DNA of 64,000 bases, from positions 62,001 to 126,000 of the forward strand of contig NZ_JAKKFD010000066.1 of the NCBI RefSeq assembly GCF_022229005.1, given 5' to 3'. Both the position numbers and the translations under genes were made by a program. Source of the stretch: Micromonospora trifolii (GTDB lineage: Bacteria > Actinomycetota > Actinomycetes > Mycobacteriales > Micromonosporaceae). Under the pieces are notes generated by a model. The model was given only the letters and a program-made list of their open reading frames with translations. It was not told the origin of the DNA and searched no databases. Shown here piece after piece: positions 26,632 through 35,713 of the stretch; position 1 is the first letter of the stretch, and each line of letters starts with the position of its first letter.

Positions 26632-28029
26632 TCAGGGTCGGAGGTTGACGATCCAGCCGTAGAGGCCGCAGACCCAGAAGGCGAGCGGCACCAGCGAGAT
26701 GATGAGCAGGATCTCGGCGATGTCGAGCAGGCGACCCCAGACCGGCGAGATGCGCTTGCCGGCGATGGTCAGACCGTAGATCAGGCTGATCACCGCGGCG
26801 AGCACCAGCCCGCCCAGGATCAGGCCGAGCCGGACCGGCAGTGACCCGCCGGCGAAGGTGGTAGCGGCGGCCAGGCCCAGACCCACTGTGCCGGCCAGCA
26901 GCACCGGGGTGCGCTGGGCCCGGCCCAGGAGGGGGCGGGCCCGCAGCAGTGCCAACAGGGCCAGCACCAGGCACAGCAGCACCGCGGGCAGGCGCCCGTC
27001 CAGGGCCAGTACGAATTGCGCGCCGAGCACCAGCAGCGAGACGGTCCACAGCAGACCGGTCAGGAACTGGTCGGCGCGCTCGCTCTGCTGGAGCACCTGC
27101 CGGCCGTCCACCGACTCGCTGTCGGTCTTCAGGTCCTCCGGACCGGTCGGGATCGACGGCACCGGCAGCCGGGCCAGCCGGTAGGCCATCATCGGCAGCG
27201 CCGGCACCACGCCGAACGCGACAGCCGCGACCACCGCTGCGGAGGCCGCCGCGTCGAGGCCCAGGGCCAGGCAGAGCACCGCGCCCAGGCCGGTCGCGGC
27301 GGCGACCCCGATCGCGGCGAAGAAGAGGGGGTACCGGTCGCCGACCGCCAGCACGGCCACCGCGCCGGCCACCACCGCGGCGGTTGCCGCGAGCAGGACA
27401 TGCGGACTGGCCAGGTCGGTCAGCGATCGGTCGCCGGCCAGCAGCAGCAGGCCGCCGGTGGCCGCGTGCACCAGGCCGACAAGGGCCAGCACCGCGCCGA
27501 TGCCACTGTCACCGGCGGCCCTGGACAGCACCGCGGCGCCCACCAGCAGCGCCACAGCGACCAGAAGCGCGGCCAGCGCGCCGGGCAGGTGCGGCGGACC
27601 GGCGAAGAGGGCTGCCAGCGCGCCGGCGCCGAACGCCGCCGCCGCGAAGACCACAGCGAAGGAGCGGGTCGCGCCGACCTGCCAGGCGCCGGGGCGTTGG
27701 TTGGTAGCGGTGGCGACCGCGTCCACCACGTCGTCGAAGACGATCTCCGGTGCGGCGTCGGACCGGGGGTTGAAGTAGAGCACCTCGCCGTCGCGGACGC
27801 TGAGCTGCGCTGCGGAACGACCACCGTCGAGGGGCGCACCGCCCAATCGGGACAGTGCCCAGCCACCGTGCCGCGCACCCTCGTCGGCCATGTCCTCGCC
27901 GGCGTAGCGCAGCAGGGTGGGGAGCAGGTCGGCCATCGGGACGTCCGACGGCAGCGCCAGATCCATCCGGGTACGTGGAGCCACGATGGTGATCCGGCTC
28001 AGACCACCGGTCGCCGTCTTCGTCGCCAC
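26632..28029 (-). CDS. eccD: Type VII secretion integral membrane protein EccD
   Basis: The main membrane subunit of the ESX complex. Residues 10-90 are a ubiquitin-like domain (LSRITIVAPRTRMDLALPSD, GWALSRLGGAPLD), followed by a linker and eleven or so membrane helices up to residue 465. I chose the GTG after TGGAGG giving VATKTATGG; a longer GTG-started form adds 22 residues. It converges on eccE (22 bp between stops) and is divergent from eccC over 166 bp. Confidence 0.95.
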   Translation of the reverse strand: MATKTATGGLSRITIVAPRTRMDLALPSDVPMADLLPTLLRYAGEDMADEGARHGGWALSRLGGAPLDGGRSAAQLSVRDGEVLYFNPRSDAAPEIVFDDVVDAVATATNQRPGAWQVGATRSFAVVFAAAAFGAGALAALFAGPPHLPGALAALLVAVALLVGAAVLSRAAGDSGIGAVLALVGLVHAATGGLLLLAGDRSLTDLASPHVLLAATAAVVAGAVAVLAVGDRYPLFFAAIGVAAATGLGAVLCLALGLDAAASAAVVAAVAFGVVPALPMMAYRLARLPVPSIPTGPEDLKTDSESVDGRQVLQQSERADQFLTGLLWTVSLLVLGAQFVLALDGRLPAVLLCLVLALLALLRARPLLGRAQRTPVLLAGTVGLGLAAATTFAGGSLPVRLGLILGGLVLAAVISLIYGLTIAGKRISPVWGRLLDIAEILLIISLVPLAFWVCGLYGWIVNLRP

Positions 28030-28195
28030 AGTGGCCTCCAGGTGTGCGTCTGTGATCGGCTGGCTGTGATGCTGCGGTCCGGGTCCACCGCGCACACGGC
28101 AGATTACCTACGATGACGGCACGTACGATGCCCACCCGCGGGCGGTGTTCCACGGGCCGCACGTCATCAGGGCCGCTTCTGGGGAGGAGACAGCC

Positions 28196-31100
28196 GTGAG
28201 CACTGTGGTGTTCCGCCGGCTCACGCGTCAGCCGGGGCCGGCCTTACCGCGCGGCGAGGTGCTGCTGGAGTCGCCTCCCGAGCTGCCGGAGCCGACGCCC
28301 CGCGGGATGGGGCAGCTGCTCATGATCCTGCCGATGTTCTGCGGGGTCGGCGCCATGGCGTTCCTCTACGCCGGCAAGGGCGGCGGCATGATGACCTACG
28401 TCGCCGGTGGTCTGTTCGGTGTCTCGATGCTCGGCATGGCGATCGGCTCGCTGGCCAACAGCGGCGGCAAGGACAAGGCCGAGCTGAACGCCGATCGCCG
28501 CGACTACATGCGCTACCTGGCGCAGATGCGCAAGCGCACCCGGCGCGCCGCCGAGCAGCAGCGGGCCGCGATGGCCTGGCGGCACCCCGAGCCCGACGCA
28601 CTGTGGTCGATCGCCGCGTCCCGGCGACTCTGGGAGCGGCGGATCACCGAGGACGACTTCGGCGAGACCCGGATCGCCCTCGGCCCGCAGCGGCTCGCCG
28701 TGGAGATCGTTCCACCGGAGACGAAGCCGGTGGAGGACCTGGAGCCGATGAGCGCCATCGCGCTTCGCCGGTTCGTCCGGGCGCACTCCACGGTGCCCGA
28801 CCTGCCGACGGCGTTGTCGGTGCGCGCGTTCAGCCGGGTGGTGCTGCGTGGCGACCGCGAGCCGGTGCTCGACCTGACCCGGGCGGCGCTGGGCCAGCTG
28901 GCCACCTTCCACGCACCGGACGACCTGGTGATCGCTGTGGTCGCCGCACCAGACCGGCAGTCGTCCTGGGGCTGGGTGAAGTGGCTGCCGCACGCCCACC
29001 ACAGCGGTCGTACGGACGCGGCCGGCGCGCGCCGGCTGGTCTTCGCCAGCCTGGCCGAGGCCGAGGCGTCGCTCGCCGCCGAGCTGGGCGGGCGGCCTCG
29101 GTTCGCGCCGGAGGCCAAGCCGCTGACGACCGCCCAACACCTGGTCGTGGTGATCGACGGCGGGGAGGTCTCACCGACCTGCCAGCTGGTCGGTCCGGGG
29201 CTGCTCGGCGCCACAGTGATCGACCTCTCCGGCACGGTGCCGCGTGACGCCGGCCGCTGGCTGCTCTGCCTCGACGTGGGTGACGGCAGCTCACTCGACC
29301 TGGTCCGGGGCAGCTCGTCGTCGACGCTGGGTCGGCCCGACCGGCTCGGCGCGGAGGCCGCCGAGGGGCTGGCCCGACAGATCGCCCCCTTCCGGCTCTC
29401 CCAGCAGCAGACCGGCGGCGACGAGCCGCTGGCTCGCAGCACGGAGCTGCCGGACCTGCTCGGCGTCGGTGACGCCGCGGCGGTGGACGTGCAGAACACC
29501 TGGCGCCCGCGTGGGCACCGGGACCGGCTGCGCATCCCGCTCGGTGTCGGCCCGGACGGCAACGTGGTCGAGCTCGACTTCAAGGAGTCGGCGCACGAGG
29601 GCATGGGCCCGCACGGTCTGGTGATCGGCGCGACCGGTTCCGGCAAGAGTGAGCTGCTGCGTACCGTGGTGGCCGCGTTGGCGGTGACCCACTCGTCTGA
29701 GGAACTGAACTTCGTCCTGGTCGACTTCAAGGGTGGCGCCACCTTCGCCTCGCTGGAGGCGCTGCCGCACACCAGCGCGGTGATCACCAACCTGGCCGAC
29801 GAGCTGCCGTTGGTCGACCGGATGCGCGACGCCCTCGCCGGCGAGATGGTGCGCCGGCAGGAGCTGCTGCGGGCGGCCGGCAACTACGTCTCCCGCTTCG
29901 AGTACGAGAAGGCGCGCTCGGCCGGTGAGGCGCTGGCGCCGATGCCCAGCTTGTTGATCATCTGCGACGAGTTCAGCGAACTGCTCGCCGCCAAGCCCGA
30001 CTTCATCGACCTGTTCGTGATGATCGGCCGGTTGGGTCGGTCCCTCGGCGTGCACCTGCTGCTGGCCAGCCAGCGCCTCGAGGAGGGCAAGCTGCGGGGC
30101 CTCGACACGCACCTGTCGTACCGGATCGGTCTGCGGACGTTCTCCGCAGTGGAGAGCCGGATCGTGCTCGGTGTTCCGGACGCGTACGAGCTGCCGAACG
30201 CGCCGGGCCACGGCTACCTGAAGACGGACACCAGCACCATGCTGCGGTTCCGGGCCGCGTACGTGTCGGGGGCGTACCGAGCGCCGGGGCAGCAGGCCTC
30301 GGCCTCGCAGGCGTTGGTGCAGCGGCGGATCGTGCCCTACGGTCTCGACTTCGTTCCGGTGCAGGTCCCGCAGGTGCCGGTGGCCACCGCCCCGGAGCCG
30401 GAGCAGCCGGCCGATGGTAAGGCCGTGGCGATGCTCGACGTGCTGATCGACCAGCTCAAGGGTCGGGGTCGCCCGGCGCACCAGGTGTGGCTGCCGCCGC
30501 TTGCCGACCCGCCGGGCCTGGGTGAGCTGCTCGGCCCGCTGGCGGTCGACCCGACCTACGGGCTGTGCACGGCATCCTGGCCCGGGCGCGGGCGACTGAC
30601 GGTGCCGGTCGGCGTGGTGGACCGCCCCTACGAGCAGCGTCGGGACCCGATGATGGTCGAGCTGGCCGGGGCCGGCGGCAACGTGGTCATCGTCGGTCGG
30701 TCGATGAGTGGCAAGAGCACGATGCTGCGTACGTTGCTGGCCTCGCTGGCGCTCACGCACACGCCGCGGGAGGTGCAGTTCTTCTGCCTGGACTTCGGTG
30801 GGGGCGCGCTGCGCAGCATGGAGCGGTTGCCGCACCTGGCCGGGGTGGCCGGTCGGCGCGACGTCGAGGCGGTCCGCCGGACGGTGGCCGAGGTCGTCGC
30901 CATCCTGGACGAGCGGGAGGGTCGTTTCGCCCAGCACGGCATCGACTCGGTGGCGAGCTACCGCCGTCGCCGTGCCGCTGGTGAGTTCGCGGACGACCCG
31001 TTCGGCGACGTGTTCCTGGTGGTGGACGGGTGGAACACCCTGCGCCAGGAGTACGAGGAGCTGGAGCAGACCATCACCACGTTGGCCAACCGGGGCCTGG

Positions 31101-32161
31101 GCTTCGGGGTGCACGTGGTGCTCACCGCCGTACGGTGGGCGGAGATCCGGATCAACATGCGGGATCTGCTCGGCACCAAGTTGGAGCTGCGCCTCGGCGA
31201 CGCGTCGGAGTCCGAGATCGACCGCCGCGCGGCGAACAACGTGCCGGAAAAGTCGCCCGGTCGCGGCCTGACCAGGGACAAGCTGCACTTCCTCACTGCC
31301 ATTTCGCGGATCGACGGTCGGCGCGACATCGACGACCTGAGCGAGGCCTCGCTGTCCCTGGCCGGGCACGTGGCGGCGAACTGGCCGGGTCGTCCGGCGC
31401 CGAAGGTGCGGTTGCTGCCGCGCCGGCTGCCGGTGGCGGAGCTGGCCCGGATCATCGACCGCTCGGCACCCGGGCTTCCGATCGGTGTCAACGAGTCGGC
31501 ACTCGCGCCGGTCTACCTGGACCTGGCCAACGAGCCGCACCTGACGGTCTTCGGCGACGCGGAGTGCGGCAAGACCAACCTGCTGCGCCTGATCGCCCGG
31601 GGGATCACCGAGCGGTACACGCCGGCGCAGGCCCGGCTGGTGATCGCCGATTACCGGCGTGGTCTGCTGGGGGCGGTGGAGGGTGATCACCTGCTCGACT
31701 ACGCCCCGTCGAACCAGGCGTTCGCCCAGGGGCTCGGGTCGATCCGCAGCGCGCTCTCGAACCGGCTGCCCGGCCCGGACGTGACCACCGCCCAGCTGCG
31801 TGACCGGAGCTGGTGGAAGGGTCCGGACCTGTACATCCTGGTGGACGACTACGACCTGGTGGCCTCCGGCGGCAGCAACCCGCTGAGCGCTCTCCACGAG
31901 TTGTTGCCGCAGGCCCGCGACATCGGTCTGCACCTGATCGTCACGCGCCGGGTCGGTGGTGTGTCAAGGGCGCTCTACGAGCCGGTGCTGCAACGGCTGC
32001 GCGAGTTGGACTCGCCGGGCCTGCTGATGTCCGGCAACCGGGAGGAGGGCGCGGTCTTCGGCACGTTGCGGCCGAGCCCGCAACCGCCCGGCCGGGGCAC
32101 CCTGGTTCGCCGTCGCGATGGCCAGCAACTGATTCAGACCGCCTGGTCCGAGCCGACCTGA
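28196..32161 (+). CDS. eccC: Type VII secretion FtsK/SpoIIIE-type ATPase EccC (EccCa-EccCb fused)
   Basis: Motor of the ESX system. The 1321 residues hold two membrane helices near 38-87 and three FtsK-type ATPase domains with Walker A motifs GATGSGKS (478-485), GRSMSGKST (834-842) and GDAECGKTN (1120-1128). Domains 2 and 3 normally bind the signal of WXG100 substrates. The third P-loop is degenerate (ECGKTN in place of GxGKST), as is common in EccC. All parts lie in one chain, as in Firmicutes and most non-mycobacterial actinobacteria. GTG start after GGGGAGGAGA. The WXG100 genes follow 203 bp downstream. Confidence 0.97.
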   Translation: MSTVVFRRLTRQPGPALPRGEVLLESPPELPEPTPRGMGQLLMILPMFCGVGAMAFLYAGKGGGMMTYVAGGLFGVSMLGMAIGSLANSGGKDKAELNADRRDYMRYLAQMRKRTRRAAEQQRAAMAWRHPEPDALWSIAASRRLWERRITEDDFGETRIALGPQRLAVEIVPPETKPVEDLEPMSAIALRRFVRAHSTVPDLPTALSVRAFSRVVLRGDREPVLDLTRAALGQLATFHAPDDLVIAVVAAPDRQSSWGWVKWLPHAHHSGRTDAAGARRLVFASLAEAEASLAAELGGRPRFAPEAKPLTTAQHLVVVIDGGEVSPTCQLVGPGLLGATVIDLSGTVPRDAGRWLLCLDVGDGSSLDLVRGSSSSTLGRPDRLGAEAAEGLARQIAPFRLSQQQTGGDEPLARSTELPDLLGVGDAAAVDVQNTWRPRGHRDRLRIPLGVGPDGNVVELDFKESAHEGMGPHGLVIGATGSGKSELLRTVVAALAVTHSSEELNFVLVDFKGGATFASLEALPHTSAVITNLADELPLVDRMRDALAGEMVRRQELLRAAGNYVSRFEYEKARSAGEALAPMPSLLIICDEFSELLAAKPDFIDLFVMIGRLGRSLGVHLLLASQRLEEGKLRGLDTHLSYRIGLRTFSAVESRIVLGVPDAYELPNAPGHGYLKTDTSTMLRFRAAYVSGAYRAPGQQASASQALVQRRIVPYGLDFVPVQVPQVPVATAPEPEQPADGKAVAMLDVLIDQLKGRGRPAHQVWLPPLADPPGLGELLGPLAVDPTYGLCTASWPGRGRLTVPVGVVDRPYEQRRDPMMVELAGAGGNVVIVGRSMSGKSTMLRTLLASLALTHTPREVQFFCLDFGGGALRSMERLPHLAGVAGRRDVEAVRRTVAEVVAILDEREGRFAQHGIDSVASYRRRRAAGEFADDPFGDVFLVVDGWNTLRQEYEELEQTITTLANRGLGFGVHVVLTAVRWAEIRINMRDLLGTKLELRLGDASESEIDRRAANNVPEKSPGRGLTRDKLHFLTAISRIDGRRDIDDLSEASLSLAGHVAANWPGRPAPKVRLLPRRLPVAELARIIDRSAPGLPIGVNESALAPVYLDLANEPHLTVFGDAECGKTNLLRLIARGITERYTPAQARLVIADYRRGLLGAVEGDHLLDYAPSNQAFAQGLGSIRSALSNRLPGPDVTTAQLRDRSWWKGPDLYILVDDYDLVASGGSNPLSALHELLPQARDIGLHLIVTRRVGGVSRALYEPVLQRLRELDSPGLLMSGNREEGAVFGTLRPSPQPPGRGTLVRRRDGQQLIQTAWSEPT

Positions 32162-32364
32162 GCGCTGTCGGTCGTTCGGTAGGGGGTGGTGGACCGTCCG
32201 GTCCGATTCACCACCATCCATCGAACGTCACCGGTCAGGGCTGCGAGGGCTGGACACGTTCCGCTACGGTCTTCACAGGAGTGTCCGTCGGTGGGGTGTT
32301 GCTGCCTTGCCGCGGGGGAGGGCGCGGCGAAGCCGCCACCACAACAGACGGAAGGGTGTGAAGC
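32162..32364 (+). promoter_or_regulatory. Leader of the WXG100 gene pair
   Basis: A gap between eccC and the first WXG100 gene, long enough for a separate promoter, as expected if the abundant small substrates need more transcript than the ATPase. Near the middle a GGACA...TACGGT stretch is suggestive but has short spacing. No terminator hairpin separates it cleanly from eccC. Confidence 0.35.
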
Positions 32365-32673
32365 ATGGCGTTCGAGGTCGAAGCTGCGACTCTGCATACC
32401 GCCGCGAGTGACGTGCGGTCCACGCGCAGCGAGGTCGACGGCGAGCTGAAGAAGCTGTGGAACGTTGTCGACGACCTGGCCATCGCGTGGAAGGGTCAGG
32501 CGTCCACGGGCTTCCAGTCGCTGATGACGCGCTGGAACGAGGACACCGTCAAACTGCTGACGGCGATGGACAGCATCGCTGACCTGCTCGACAAGTCGGG
32601 TACGACGCACCAGGTCAACGACGAAGAGCAGCAGCAGATGCTGGACAAGTTCCACTCTGCTCTCAACCCGTGA
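32365..32673 (+). CDS. WXG100 family ESX substrate (EsxB/CFP-10-like)
   Basis: A 102-residue two-helix protein with the central turn LAIAWKGQAS (W-K-G) and a C-terminal helix ending DEEQQQMLDKFHSALNP. Proteins of this type are secreted as a dimer by EccC and are essential for export of other substrates. Paired 25 bp upstream of a second WXG100 gene, in the usual order. The start has a GGAAGGGTG site. Which of the two carries the EccC-recognised tail is not clear; this one has the longer tail. Confidence 0.93.
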   Translation: MAFEVEAATLHTAASDVRSTRSEVDGELKKLWNVVDDLAIAWKGQASTGFQSLMTRWNEDTVKLLTAMDSIADLLDKSGTTHQVNDEEQQQMLDKFHSALNP

Positions 32674-32698
32674 TCCGTAGCCGGCAGAGGAGGAAATC

Positions 32699-32977
32699 GT
32701 GACGATCAAAGTTGACTATGCGGTCCTCGAGAGCAGCAACCAGCAGATGCAGGCCATCTCGAAGACCCTCGAGGAAAAGCTTGACACGCTGCGGTCGATG
32801 CTGACCAAGCTGCACTGGGACGGCGAGGACCGGGTTGCCTACGAGCAGCACCAGGCGAAGTGGGACGCGGCGGTCCGGGACATCAACCGGATCCTGAACG
32901 AGATCGGCGGTGCCGTGGGCATCGCCCGCGAAAACTACCTCACCACGGAGATGAGCAACTCCAAGGTGTGGAGCTGA
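32699..32977 (+). CDS. WXG100 family ESX substrate (EsxA/ESAT-6-like)
   Basis: A 92-residue helix-turn-helix protein with the turn LHWDGEDRVAYE (W-D-G) and a C-terminal end TEMSNSKVWS. GTG start after a strong AGAGGAGG. It would form a heterodimer with the product of the upstream WXG100 gene. The bulky Trp two residues from the C-terminus is unusual for ESAT-6 but occurs in actinomycete homologues. Confidence 0.92.
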   Translation: MTIKVDYAVLESSNQQMQAISKTLEEKLDTLRSMLTKLHWDGEDRVAYEQHQAKWDAAVRDINRILNEIGGAVGIARENYLTTEMSNSKVWS

Positions 32978-32988
32978 GGGATTCGCAC

Positions 32989-33027
32989 GAGCGGCTCCGG
33001 TCCGGTTCGCCCGGCCCGGAGCCGCTC
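32989..33027. terminator. Hairpin between WXG100 pair and mycosin
   Basis: A perfect 12-bp stem GAGCGGCTCCGG with CCGGAGCCGCTC and a 15-nt loop, right after the second WXG100 stop. The mycosin gene converges from the other side, so it likely acts in both directions. Confidence 0.8.
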
Positions 33028-33073
33028 TGTGTGTGGCGTAGGCGGGCGTAGGCGTCGGGCTGCGCCGCGCCGC

Positions 33074-34303
33074 TCAGCCGGCAGTCGGTGCGTCGGTGCG
33101 TCGGCCGGGGCGCCAGTCACGTCGGCGGCCCAGGGCCATGATCGGTCGCGCGACCAGCAGCAGCGCGGCGAGTAGCCCGCCGATGACCGCCGCCCAGATC
33201 GCGGTGGGGCGCTGCCAGCTCAGCGGGTCGTCCCGCACGGCGGGCGCCGGAAGCATGCTGGCGGGCGGGTTCGCCCGGGTGCCGAGCAGACTCGACACCG
33301 CCCGGTACGGGTTGACCATCCCGTGCCCGATGTCGGCGTTGCGACCCTCGGGTGGGTTGTCGGCGGTGCGTTTCAGCCGATCCGCGACCTGCTGCGGGTC
33401 GAGACTCGGGTAGGCGGCCCGGACCAGCGCTGCCACTCCCGACACGTACGCGGCCGCGTAGCTGGTGCCGCCCTCCGGCACGGTGCGGTAGCCGGTGTTT
33501 CCGGGCGCCGGCCCGACGATGTTCATCCCCGGTGCGGCGATGTCGACATAGTCGCCGCTGATCGAGGTGCCGACGTGGCCGCCCTGCTCGTCCACCCCGC
33601 CGACCGCGATCACCCCGGGGTACGCGGCCGGGTAACCCGGCAGGTTCTGCGAATCTTCCGACCGGTTGCCTGCGGCGGCGACCAGCACCACCCCTTTGGC
33701 CAGCGCCCGGTCGACGGCAGCCGTCAGTTCGGGGCGGGGAATTGTGGTCAGGGACAGGTTGATCACGTCGGCGCCCTGCGCGACAGCCCAGTCGATGGCT
33801 GCCGCGATCTGCGCGGGGAGCTGCGGGTTGTTGACCGCCCCGAGCTGCGGCAGAACCCGGATCGGCAGGATGCGGGCGGCCGGGGCGATGCCGCTGAAGG
33901 GGACGACAGTGCCCTCCCGGCCCGCGATGATGCCGGCGATCAGCGTGCCGTGCCCGGCCTCGTCGCACTGGCCCTGCTGGGCCGGCAGGCCGTTGAAGTC
34001 GCGACCCTCGAGCACCTGCCCCTTGAGGAGTGGGTGGGCGGCGGAGACTCCGGAGTCGATCACGGCCACCGTGATCCCGGCGCCCCGGGACAGCGGCCAC
34101 GCCGAGGACGGCTCCAACCGGCGGAGCGCCCACGGCATCTGGGTCAGGCTGTCGGTGCCGGTGGGACCGCAGAGGGGCGGCGCGGCGGTCGCGGGGGAGG
34201 GCGCCACCAGGCCGGCGCCGAGCAGGACCGCCAGCGTTCCACTGAGGACGCCGCGAAGGGCACGGCGGGACGGGGTCGCGCTCAACGGCGGGCATTCGCG
34301 CAC
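33074..34303 (-). CDS. mycP: Type VII secretion mycosin (S8 subtilisin-like protease)
   Basis: Membrane-anchored protease required for ESX function. The order is signal peptide (about 15-42), catalytic triad Asp83 (VIDSGV), His118 (EAGHGTLIAG) and Ser281 (GGTSYAAAYVSG), the stretch APAARILPIRVLP, and a C-terminal anchor at about 369-390 (AAVIGGLLAALLLVARPI) followed by a basic tail. Cysteines at 45 and 113 suit the N-terminal extension disulfide of mycosins. I took the GTG start; a TTG two codons upstream is equally possible. It closes the ESX locus and converges on the WXG100 genes. Confidence 0.95.
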   Translation of the reverse strand: MRECPPLSATPSRRALRGVLSGTLAVLLGAGLVAPSPATAAPPLCGPTGTDSLTQMPWALRRLEPSSAWPLSRGAGITVAVIDSGVSAAHPLLKGQVLEGRDFNGLPAQQGQCDEAGHGTLIAGIIAGREGTVVPFSGIAPAARILPIRVLPQLGAVNNPQLPAQIAAAIDWAVAQGADVINLSLTTIPRPELTAAVDRALAKGVVLVAAAGNRSEDSQNLPGYPAAYPGVIAVGGVDEQGGHVGTSISGDYVDIAAPGMNIVGPAPGNTGYRTVPEGGTSYAAAYVSGVAALVRAAYPSLDPQQVADRLKRTADNPPEGRNADIGHGMVNPYRAVSSLLGTRANPPASMLPAPAVRDDPLSWQRPTAIWAAVIGGLLAALLLVARPIMALGRRRDWRPGRRTDAPTAG

Positions 34304-34355
34304 CCGCAAAGGTTACCGCCGTGACCGTCGGTCAGCGGCCCCCCGGTTACCGGTG

Positions 34356-34691
34356 TCAGGCCTGGGGCTGTGCCTTCGCGGCGGGGTCGTCGGCGAACAG
34401 CGCGAGCAGGTCGCCGACCTGCCGGTCGGCCTCGGCGGGATGTCGGAACCGGCCGGCCGGGTTGAGGGTGTACTCGTTGCGTCGCCCGACCCGGGTGCGG
34501 TGCAGGTAACCGCCCGCCTCCAGGTCGGCGACGATCGCCTGCGCGGCTCGTTCGGTCACCCCGACCTCGGCCGCGACGTCGCGCAGCCGGGCGGTCGGAT
34601 CGCGGGCGATGGCCAGCAGGACGTGCCCGTGATTGGTGAGGAACGTCCAGTTCCGCCCGCCGCCGGTGTCGTCCGTCACCGTGCTCGCCAT
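34356..34691 (-). CDS. Winged-helix regulator, MarR-like
   Basis: A 111-residue DNA-binding protein: WTFLTNHGHVLLAIARDP opens the wing-helix, VGVTERAAQAIVADLEAGG is the recognition helix region and YLHRTRVGRRNEYTLNP forms the wing. The length and layout fit small MarR/ArsR-like regulators, but no metal-site cysteine is present, so MarR-like is the better call. I chose the ATG giving MASTVTDD after AAAGGCGG. It is divergent from the carbonic anhydrase gene across 228 bp and may control it. Confidence 0.8.
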   Translation of the reverse strand: MASTVTDDTGGGRNWTFLTNHGHVLLAIARDPTARLRDVAAEVGVTERAAQAIVADLEAGGYLHRTRVGRRNEYTLNPAGRFRHPAEADRQVGDLLALFADDPAAKAQPQA

Positions 34692-34919
34692 CGTGTGACC
34701 GCCTTTCTCCGATGTCCGCCTGCCCTCGCGAGAGTCTGGTCCGCCCTGCGCCGGGAAGGTTGCCCAGGGGGTGGCCGGAGTCAACGTATGAAATCTAAAT
34801 CACGCATACCTTGACGCATCTTACGGTGCGTGTGACGGTGGAGCACGAGCCAGCGCCCGCCCGCCCGGCCGGCGGAAAGCCGGCTTGACCAGGTCAGATG
34901 CGTCGAGACGAGGTGCGGG
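34692..34919. promoter_or_regulatory. Divergent promoter region, MarR-like regulator and carbonic anhydrase
   Basis: An AT-rich island at about 34783-34815, rare in this window, holds an imperfect palindrome with outer halves CGTATG and CGCATAC spaced by AAATCTAAATCA. It is a candidate operator for the regulator, with promoters on both sides. The element is read by eye and no known consensus is matched. Confidence 0.4.
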
Positions 34920-35657
34920 ATGAGTCATACCGGGAGCTCCGGCGGCCAGCCGGGTCCGCAGCGGACCACCGACCGGGCCGCCACGCTCAGCGAGCCGACC
35001 CGGGCGTACGCCGAGTTGGTCGCCGGCAACCGGCGCTTCGTCGATGGCGCACCACGCCACCCCAACCAGGACGCAGGGCACCGGGCTGCCGTGGCCGACG
35101 GGCAACACCCGTTCGCGGTGATCGTCGGCTGCTCCGACTCACGGCTGGCCGCCGAGATCATCTTCGACCGGGGTCTGGGCGACCTGTTCGTGGTTCGCAC
35201 CGCCGGGCACACCGCCGGTCCCGAGGTGCTCGGCAGCGTCGAGTACGCGGTGACAGTGCTCGGCACCCCGCTGGTGGTGGTGCTCGGCCACGACTCGTGC
35301 GGTGCGGTGCAGGCCGCCCGGGAGTCCGCCGCGACCGGTACCGCACCGAGTGGGCATCTGCGCGCTGTGGTCGACGCCGTGCTGCCCAGCCTGCGCCGGG
35401 CCGAGGCCGAGGGCGTGGACGACATCGACGGCATCGTCGACATCCACATCGCCCAGACCGTCGAGACGTTGCTCGGGCAGTCCCCGGTGCTGGCCGACGA
35501 GGTGGCGCTGGGGCGGTGCGCGGTGGTGGGGGTGTCCTACCGACTCTCCGCCGGAGCGGTGCGCCCGGTGGCCGCCGTGCCAGCTGGCTTCGCGATGTTG
35601 GAGAACCCGGCCGGATCGCCCGAGTCGACCGACCCGGCCGCTGCTACCACCGTCTGA
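34920..35657 (+). CDS. Beta-class carbonic anhydrase
   Basis: Interconverts CO2 and bicarbonate with a zinc ion. The ligands and the Asp-Arg dyad are clear: Cys71, Asp73 and Arg75 in VGCSDSR, His124 and Cys127 in GHDSCGAV. The 245-residue length includes a polar 28-residue N-terminal extension with no signal peptide, so it is cytoplasmic. The ATG site has only a weak upstream purine run (GCGGG). It is divergent from a MarR-like gene, which may regulate it. Confidence 0.94.
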   Translation: MSHTGSSGGQPGPQRTTDRAATLSEPTRAYAELVAGNRRFVDGAPRHPNQDAGHRAAVADGQHPFAVIVGCSDSRLAAEIIFDRGLGDLFVVRTAGHTAGPEVLGSVEYAVTVLGTPLVVVLGHDSCGAVQAARESAATGTAPSGHLRAVVDAVLPSLRRAEAEGVDDIDGIVDIHIAQTVETLLGQSPVLADEVALGRCAVVGVSYRLSAGAVRPVAAVPAGFAMLENPAGSPESTDPAAATTV

Positions 35658-35662
35658 CGCGA

Positions 35663-35697
35663 CGAGGGCCGCTCCGCGTCACGCGGAACGGCCCTCG
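35663..35697. terminator. Hairpin after the carbonic anhydrase gene
   Basis: A nearly perfect stem (CGAGGGCCG with CGGCCCTCG outside, TCCGCGT with ACGCGGA inside, one bulge pair) between convergent genes, 5 bp after one stop and 16 bp before the other. Confidence 0.8.
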
Positions 35698-35713
35698 ACG
35701 GGGATCGTGCGGG

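Noticed and set aside
29291..31933. 880-residue minus-strand ORF opposite eccC
   Set aside because: It is a frame shadow in very GC-rich DNA: His/Arg/Gln/Pro-rich, no domains, and eccC on the other strand has three clear ATPase domains.
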